Source: Proteles cristata cristata
Taxonomy: Eukaryota; Chordata; Mammalia; Carnivora; Hyaenidae
Assembly (NCBI GenBank): GCA_017311185.1
Contig: JAESUZ010002871.1
Location: 186,001-250,000, forward strand
DNA length: 64,000 bases
Reading direction: 5' to 3'
The translations under genes were made by a program, and so were the position numbers. Positions 61,901-64,000 of the stretch are shown piece by piece. The notes under the pieces are model-generated. The model saw only the letters and a list, made by a program, of their open reading frames with translations, was not told the origin of the DNA and made no database searches. The first letter of the stretch is position 1. Every line of letters starts with the position of its first letter.

Positions 61901-64000
61901 TTTACTGATTTTTTTTTGGGGGGGGTGGGTCAAGATTACTTCTTTTATTCTACTCCTTCTCAGAAGTATATCTCAAAGTATATCCTTTAGTTCTTTTTGT
62001 GATGGACACTGGATAGTAAAATTTCTTAGTTCTTCTCAGAAAATGTCTTTATTTTCACTAATTCCTGAATATAGTTTGGCTCATTTTTTAAAAATGTTTT
62101 TTAATTTATTTCTGAGAGAGACAGCGTGAGCAGGGGAGGGTCAAAGAGAGAGGGAGATACAGAATCTGAAACAGGCTCCAGGCTCTGAGCTGGCTGTCAG
62201 CACAGAGCCCAGTGCGGGGCTCGAACCCACGAACCATGAGATCATGACCTGAGCCAAAGTCGTACGCTTAACTGACTGAGCCACCCAGGCACCCTTAGTT
62301 TGGCTCATTATAGGATTCTAGATTCATGTTTAATTTTCCTTATGACTTTGAGGATATGATCTCATTGTTTTCTGCCTTCTAATTGTTTCTCAGACATCTG
62401 TTCCCAGTCTAACGGTCACTCATTTTTAGGTAATTTTTAATCTCTGGTTGCTATTTTAAGACCTGTACTTACTTAGTTTTATATTATGCAGGTTCATTCA
62501 GATATGTCTAAATGTGGATTTGTTTTTATTAACCTTTGGAGCTGTTTGTGCTTATATAACATATCTTTCTTCTCTTTTGGAAGCTTATTCACTAATAACT
62601 CTTCTAACACTCTCTCTCTGTCATTCCTTTGATGTTTTCCTTCTGGGGCTCCTGTTGTTGGGACTTCTAATTCTGTCTTCCATATCTCTAAACTTCTCAT
62701 TTATGTTTATTTCATTGTAGCTCTAGGCTTATGGGTCACTAATTATCTCTAGTTATACTTAATCTCTTTTTTGACATGTCCATTTAGTATTTAGCATTAA
62801 TGAATGTACATTTTATTTCTTTCATTTGCTACTTTTTGAAAAATTGCCTTTTTCACGGTGTCATCTTCTTTGATTATGGCTCCTATTGTTTCTTTGACAA
62901 ATATTTTAAATATATTGATTTGATTTTATTCAATTTTTAAATGTCCTAGTGTGTCAGATACTTCTGCTTCTGTATGTTCTGCTTGCTCATTTTTATATTG
63001 TTTGTTTTCTATTAAAATACTTGATTGTGGATATGCCTGGCTGGCTCAGTCAGAGGACCATGTGACTCTTGATCTTGGGGTTGTGAATTCAAGCCTCACG
63101 TTGGGTGTAGAGATTACTTAAAAATAAAATCTTAGGGGCGCCTGGGTGGCTTAGTCGGTTAAGCGTCCGACTTTCGCTTGGGTCATGATCTCGCGGTTCG
63201 TGGGTTCGAGCCCCGCGTCGGGCTCTGTGCTGACTGCCAGCTCTGAGCCTGGAGCCTGTTTCAGAGACTCCCTCTCTCTGACCCTCCCCTGCTCACGCTG
63301 TCTCTCTCTCTCTTCTAGAAATAAATAAAAATATTTAAAAAAAATAAATAAAATAAAATAAAATCTTAAAAAATTTTTGATTGTGGCCTCAGCTTCTGTG
63401 GACCCACCCCTGAAGGAGTCACAAACGCCCTGGCTTGTAAAATGGTCTCTACATGATAGCCTAGGATCCCTGCTATTTCCCTTGAACCAGGCAGTTAATA
63501 TCTTTGGTTTGGGATTTCAACCAGTAGCTAATATAATTTTGGATTTCATCCCTCTCCTTGAGTAGGCTAGGTACGTTTAAAACTTCTTTTCTCCCCTCCT
63601 TTTTTTTTTTTTTTTTTTTAAACCCAGAACCCAGGGAGATAGTAGAGCTTCCCTGTTACTTTCCTAGTCCAGTTGGCAGAATTTTTATAATCTTTTCAGG
63701 GGCCCAGCAGACTTTGCGATGTTCTAGCTTTATGGAACAGATCCTAGGCTCATTGGTCTGAGATGATGTTTCTTGTTATATAGGCATTGAATCTCCATCA
63801 TACAGCCCCTGGAGCCTGCCAGTTAGCCTTCGTGTCTCAGTTTGAGCTTACATTCTTTCAGTCTTTGCTCCTGGTTCTTGAGGATTTTTATTCTTTTGGG
63901 CATTCCTTTTTTTCCCTTACATTTTATTTAGTGGTTCTAGTGTGTTTATGGTAGGAGTCATTGTCTGCTGCAGCTTGGTTTGCCTTGTGAGTTCAGTTGT
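37960..64000 (+). CDS. HAUS6: HAUS6 gene, augmin-like complex subunit 6 (5' part)
   Basis: HAUS6 is a subunit of the eight-protein augmin/HAUS complex. Augmin binds spindle microtubules and recruits the gamma-tubulin ring complex through NEDD1, so that new microtubules branch from old ones. Coding exons seen: 38157-38284, 42237-42332, 44468-44546, 45081-45213, 48716-48863, 51022-51087, 51861-51909, 54672-54842, 56899-57092, 57719-57845 and 58558-58660. They total 1294 bases (431 codons plus one base), frame-consistent at every junction, and match the N-terminal part of the roughly 955-residue human protein. Residues 1-200 form the conserved globular, CH-like N-terminal region; from about 195 helical coiled-coil sequence follows. 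The C-terminal disordered half, with mitotic kinase sites in the family, is outside the window. Start and 5' UTR boundary are inferred. Confidence 0.97.
38012..38080 (+). promoter_or_regulatory. Upstream ORF in HAUS6 leader
   Basis: ATG at 38012 opens 22 codons and stops at TAG 38078-38080, 76 bases before the HAUS6 start. A second minimal frame of four codons (ATG 38090, TGA 38102-38104) follows. Both lie in the leader if transcription begins upstream of 38012, so they could lower initiation at the main ATG. The start context of the first is A at -3 (GAAATGA). Confidence 0.5.
38157..38284 (+). CDS. HAUS6: HAUS6 exon 1 (coding part)
   Basis: The ATG at 38157 sits in GCGAAGATGA (A at -3). Encodes residues 1-42 plus two bases, with FEKEHLWMYLHALGFEPGPA recognisable. 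Donor GTAAGG at 38285, phase 2. Confidence 0.96.
38950..39153 (-). repeat. CAN-SINE, HAUS6 intron 1
   Basis: Diverged reverse copy with an AG-rich tract at 38970-39040, ending CCACTGAGCCACCCAGCTGC. Confidence 0.9.
40097..40252 (+). repeat. CAN-SINE, shortened, HAUS6 intron 1
   Basis: GGGATGCCTGAGTGCCTCGG head. The middle is shortened so that the TC tract follows CTGCTTGGGATTCTCTC directly. Confidence 0.88.
40636..40856 (-). repeat. CAN-SINE nested in the tail of the next SINE
   Basis: The poly(T)-AACTT sequence on both sides (about 40621 and 40858) shows insertion into the older copy's tail. Confidence 0.92.
40858..41078 (-). repeat. CAN-SINE, HAUS6 intron 1
   Basis: Reverse copy ending CTGAGCCACCCAGCCGCC; host of the preceding insertion. 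Confidence 0.92.
41090..42230. other. HAUS6 intron 1, distal part
   Basis: MIR-like traces at about 41605-41830 (GACACTGGACTCAGGTCAG, CCCAGTTATATGATTTTGGG). A C-rich run at 42190-42211 lies just before exon 2. Nothing else recognised. Confidence 0.5.
42237..42332 (+). CDS. HAUS6: HAUS6 exon 2
   Basis: Acceptor AAACTACTAG. Reads NMFDKLNRDAFQIVSYFLF and onward to LTKEVF. Donor GTGAGT, phase 2. Intron 1 is about 3.95 kb. Confidence 0.96.
42345..43210. other. HAUS6 intron 2, proximal part
   Basis: AT-rich intronic DNA with a poly(T) run at 42346-42364. No repeat family or RNA gene recognised. Confidence 0.5.
43226..43435 (-). repeat. CAN-SINE, young, HAUS6 intron 2
   Basis: Flanked by TCTGATTTTTTTTT on both sides (43212 and 43436 onward). 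Carries the young markers CTGGCAGTCAGC and CGACTAAGCC. Confidence 0.95.
43888..44102 (-). repeat. CAN-SINE, young, with perfect 20-bp target-site duplication
   Basis: Identical TCTCCCTTTCTCTCTTTTCT at 43868-43887 and 44103-44122 in HAUS6 intron 2, about 345 bases before exon 3. Confidence 0.97.
44468..44546 (+). CDS. HAUS6: HAUS6 exon 3
   Basis: Acceptor TGTTTTTAAG. Reads LCWPPFDQKSDTEFRKHC, ending WLKKIS. Donor GTAAGT, phase 0. Confidence 0.96.
45081..45213 (+). CDS. HAUS6: HAUS6 exon 4
   Basis: Acceptor TTTTTTCCATAG. Reads AECGSSFPQVVGSLFLSPGG, then KFIHLMYHFARFVAIKYIKA, the most conserved stretch of the N-terminal domain. Donor GTAAGT, phase 1. Confidence 0.97.
45546..45778 (+). repeat. 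CAN-SINE, HAUS6 intron 4
   Basis: GGGGCGCCCAGGGGGCTCAG head and diverged TC tract. It lies just after a poly(T) run. Confidence 0.9.
46092..46300 (+). repeat. CAN-SINE with perfect 14-bp target-site duplication
   Basis: AATTGGTTTATGCT at 46078-46091 and again at 46301-46314, HAUS6 intron 4. Confidence 0.97.
46315..46869. other. AT-rich part of HAUS6 intron 4
   Basis: Possibly old interspersed sequence (GACAACCATTGCTGACATTT, TATTGGAGATCATCTCGTAT), but I could not place it in a family. Confidence 0.4.
46870..47086 (-). repeat. CAN-SINE, HAUS6 intron 4
   Basis: TTTAATGTTTTATTTATTTT tail side, ending GAGCCACCCAGGTGCCCC. Confidence 0.93.
47192..47399 (-). repeat. CAN-SINE, HAUS6 intron 4
   Basis: Flanked by ATTTATATTCTTTTT and ATTTTATATTCTTTTT, a slightly diverged duplication. 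Confidence 0.93.
47844..48055 (+). repeat. CAN-SINE, HAUS6 intron 4
   Basis: TTTAGAAATTGTG before (about 47830) and after (about 48056) the element. Confidence 0.94.
48716..48863 (+). CDS. HAUS6: HAUS6 exon 5
   Basis: Acceptor GTTCCATATAG. Reads FTETFNVKPQDMHKCIARCH and later REYQENA. Donor GTAAGT, phase 2. The preceding intron (3.5 kb) holds five SINEs. Confidence 0.96.
48995..49211 (-). repeat. CAN-SINE, HAUS6 intron 5
   Basis: Flanked by AAAGCCAGATAACT and AAAGTCAGGTAACT. Confidence 0.93.
49238..49370 (-). repeat. Short carnivore SINE, HAUS6 intron 5
   Basis: Short form with the joint TAACGTAGGCTGCACACTC and GCTGAGCCACCCAGGCACC end. Confidence 0.8.
49597..49817 (-). repeat. CAN-SINE, HAUS6 intron 5
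   Basis: TAACGTTTTATTTATTTTTG tail side, ending CTGAGCCACCCAAGCACCC. Confidence 0.93.
50031..50244 (-). repeat. CAN-SINE, young, HAUS6 intron 5
   Basis: Flanked by TGTCAGCAAATTTTT on both sides (about 50017 and 50247). Carries young-subfamily markers. Confidence 0.95.
50335..50542 (-). repeat. CAN-SINE, HAUS6 intron 5
   Basis: GATAGGCAAGATTCTT on both sides (about 50319-50334 and 50545-50560), a 16-bp perfect duplication. Confidence 0.95.
51022..51087 (+). CDS. HAUS6: HAUS6 exon 6
   Basis: Acceptor TTTTCTTGCAG. Reads LLVKQVRNLRSECMGQEDQI, the start of the helical coiled-coil part. Donor GTAAGT, phase 2. Confidence 0.96.
51258..51486 (-). repeat. CAN-SINE, HAUS6 intron 6
   Basis: Contains a short internal ATATATATAGAGAGAG insertion in the AG tract. 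Flanks TCTAATTTATTG and CTAAATTTATTG. Confidence 0.92.
51560..51740 (-). repeat. CAN-SINE, shortened, HAUS6 intron 6
   Basis: Diverged copy ending GAGCCACCTGGCTCCCC, 120 bases before exon 7. Confidence 0.88.
51861..51909 (+). CDS. HAUS6: HAUS6 exon 7 (49-bp microexon-like)
   Basis: Acceptor TTTTTAACTAG. The short exon encodes MEPYDDQSNIQEKIQK. Donor GTGAGG, phase 0. Confidence 0.95.
52522..52735 (-). repeat. CAN-SINE, HAUS6 intron 7
   Basis: Older reverse copy ending CTGAGCCACCCAGGTGCTCC. Confidence 0.9.
53110..53575 (-). repeat. Old L1 3' region, HAUS6 intron 7
   Basis: Reverse L1 phrases: AAGTGAATACACCCATATAA, CATTCCCAGTGCTATGTAG and AATGCTATGGGCATTCTTG, with an (AT)n run at 53477-53496. 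Confidence 0.72.
53588..53690 (-). repeat. L1 fragment, HAUS6 intron 7
   Basis: ATTGAAGTATAATTGACACC and TTTCAGGTGTACAGCATAG are typical of L1 3' ends. Confidence 0.7.
53698..53912 (+). repeat. CAN-SINE, ancestral-like form
   Basis: It lacks the felid-specific middle and instead reads GATTGGGCTCTGTGTGG then AATCTGCTTAAGATTTTC. Flanked by AAGTATAGCTA and AAGTATAGTTA. Confidence 0.9.
53997..54199 (-). repeat. CAN-SINE, HAUS6 intron 7
   Basis: AAGATTCTTTGC on both sides (53983 and 54201). Strongly diverged body. Confidence 0.88.
54672..54842 (+). CDS. HAUS6: HAUS6 exon 8
   Basis: Acceptor CTCTTTTCAAAG. Encodes 57 residues: VRSLWASVNETLTFLEKERE, then VVDVVLSLVNQYTLDGTN and RLLLDKIEKQMGQ. Donor GTAAGC, phase 0. 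A 76-residue minus-strand frame here is only its shadow. Confidence 0.97.
55228..55412 (-). repeat. CAN-SINE, shortened, HAUS6 intron 8
   Basis: Flanked by GGTACTAGTTCTTT and GGTATTAGTTCTTT. Internal part after GAAGCAGGCTG deleted. Confidence 0.92.
55493..55608 (+). repeat. Short carnivore SINE, HAUS6 intron 8
   Basis: GGGGTGCTTGGCTGGCTCAG head and the joint GGTGTAGAGGTTACTTGAAA. Confidence 0.82.
55609..56360. other. HAUS6 intron 8, middle
   Basis: No repeat or RNA gene recognised. A 92-residue hydrophobic open frame at 55697-55975 has no splice or start support. Confidence 0.45.
56361..56565 (+). repeat. CAN-SINE, HAUS6 intron 8
   Basis: GGGGGCGCCTGGGTGGCTCA head and a CAAAAATAAAACGTTAAAAA tail. 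Confidence 0.93.
56899..57092 (+). CDS. HAUS6: HAUS6 exon 9
   Basis: Acceptor GAATCCTTAG. Reads LHIGNVYEAGKLNLLTVIQL and later DLQFLEKETKLQRERLSDLK. The donor ATGAG/GTACCC is weak (no purine-AGT after GT). Phase 2. Confidence 0.96.
57719..57845 (+). CDS. HAUS6: HAUS6 exon 10
   Basis: Acceptor TGCTATCATAG. Reads CKIKEDLITIKHFVAAKQGE, then WHKKWKDFLGVSPFSLVKGS. Donor GTAAGT, phase 0. Confidence 0.96.
58200..58416 (+). repeat. CAN-SINE, young, perfect 13-bp target-site duplication
   Basis: ATAGTTATGGGAT at 58187-58199 and 58417-58429, with an uninterrupted A-tail of about 18 bases. The head GGGGCGCCTGGGTGGCTTAG is canonical. It ends about 140 bases before HAUS6 exon 11. Confidence 0.97.
58558..58660 (+). 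CDS. HAUS6: HAUS6 exon 11 (last seen)
   Basis: Acceptor TGTGTTTTAAG. Reads AVDLLPPMSPLSFDPASEEV, then YAKSILLQYPASLP. Donor CAG/GTTGGT, phase 1. The next exon was not found before 64000, so intron 11 exceeds 5.3 kb. Confidence 0.95.
58735..59345 (-). repeat. Old L1 3' region, HAUS6 intron 11
   Basis: Reverse L1 phrases: GTACAGCCGTCACCAC, GGATATTTCATATAAATG, GTTTTCAAGGTTCATCC and GGTGGACATTTGGGTTG. A different L1 3' piece interrupts it at about 59020-59115 (GTTAATATACAGTGTAATAT). Confidence 0.78.
59535..59747 (+). repeat. CAN-SINE, HAUS6 intron 11
   Basis: GGGGGCATCTGGGTGGTTCA head. Flanked by AATAAAGACTTTTT and TATAAAGACTTTTC. Confidence 0.93.
59790..60740. other. HAUS6 intron 11, unique-looking part
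   Basis: No exon with a HAUS6 match and no clear repeat family seen here. Confidence 0.5.
60745..60962 (-). repeat. CAN-SINE, HAUS6 intron 11
   Basis: Reverse copy ending GAGCTACCCAGGCACTGC. Confidence 0.92.
61010..61207 (-). repeat. CAN-SINE, older, HAUS6 intron 11
   Basis: Diverged copy. The head end is degraded to CTACTGAGGTAAGGCGCC. Confidence 0.85.
61338..61528 (+). repeat. CAN-SINE, HAUS6 intron 11
   Basis: AAAAAAGTATATATG occurs on both sides (about 61323-61337 and 61527-61541), marking the insertion site. Confidence 0.92.
62086..62295 (-). repeat. CAN-SINE with perfect 14-bp target-site duplication
   Basis: TAGTTTGGCTCATT at 62072-62085 and 62296-62309, HAUS6 intron 11. Confidence 0.95.
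62310..63025. other. HAUS6 intron 11, possible old repeat
   Basis: T-rich sequence with L1-like phrases (TCTTCCATATCTCTAAAC, CTCATTTATGTTTATTTC). I could not assign a family with confidence. A 68-residue minus-strand frame here (62494-62700) is glutamate- and lysine-rich and may be transposon-derived. Confidence 0.35.
63028..63120 (+). repeat. Short carnivore SINE, HAUS6 intron 11
   Basis: ATGCCTGGCTGGCTCAGTC head and GTTGGGTGTAGAGATTACTT joint. Its tail is the target of the next insertion. Confidence 0.82.
63135..63354 (+). repeat. CAN-SINE, young, perfect 14-bp target-site duplication
   Basis: AAAATAAAATCTTA at 63121-63134 and 63355-63368; it inserted into the tail of the short SINE before it. 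It carries all young-subfamily markers. Confidence 0.97.

Noticed and set aside
58661..64000. HAUS6 exon 12
   Set aside because: I looked for sequence encoding the segment that follows SLPD in the family and found none with an acceptor before the window ends.
38157..64000. The small nucleolar/Cajal RNA known in a HAUS6 intron in human (SCARNA8)
   Set aside because: In human it lies further into the gene than this window reaches. I could not identify an H/ACA structure here by eye.
1..64000. CRISPR array, operon, phage or bacterial-type system
   Set aside because: The window is mammalian nuclear DNA with spliced genes. The regular repeats are SINEs and microsatellites.

Overview
This is a mammalian (carnivore) genomic window. 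The dominant repeat is the tRNA-Lys-derived carnivore SINE (CAN-SINE). Most copies have the felid-type body: a GGGGCGCCTGGGTGGCTCAG head, a CAGAGCCTGGAGCCTG middle, a (TC)n run and an AAATAAATAAA tail. The source is therefore most likely a cat or close relative. About 65 full or partial SINE copies occur on both strands, together with older MIR, L1, MER5-like and LTR remnants.

Two protein-coding genes are supported, both on the + strand and in the same order and direction as in the human 9p22.1 region. PLIN2 (perilipin 2, the lipid-droplet coat protein) is complete. It has a TATA-containing GC-rich promoter near 17.97-18.02 kb, a non-coding exon 1 near 18.04-18.09 kb, seven coding exons from 19471 to 26427 that give 436 codons plus stop, and a polyadenylation signal at 26720. 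HAUS6 (augmin subunit 6) starts in a CpG island at about 37.7-38.3 kb. Eleven coding exons lie between 38157 and 58660, encoding about 431 residues. The rest of the gene, which is the long disordered C-terminal half in the family, lies beyond the right edge. All assigned introns begin GT and end AG, and their phases join correctly.

Layout: 1-17.9 kb is intergenic DNA with SINEs, L1 pieces and a 544-bp solo ERV LTR inserted inside a SINE (14633-15176). 18.0-26.75 kb is PLIN2. 26.75-37.7 kb is the intergenic spacer, which holds an unassigned, intact, spliced-looking terminal exon at 35620-35760 followed by polyadenylation signals. 37.7-64 kb is the 5' half of HAUS6, with introns crowded by SINEs.

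The two genes do not act in one pathway. PLIN2 stabilises cytosolic lipid droplets and HAUS6 acts in spindle microtubule branching. Their adjacency is ancestral synteny. I saw no novel multi-gene system. The points most worth following up are the orphan terminal exon, the nested LTR and SINE insertions with clean target-site duplications, the paired ZNF143/THAP11-type and ETS motifs of the HAUS6 promoter, and the upstream ORFs in the HAUS6 leader. All assignments come from reading the sequence and from remembered family sequences; no database search was run.
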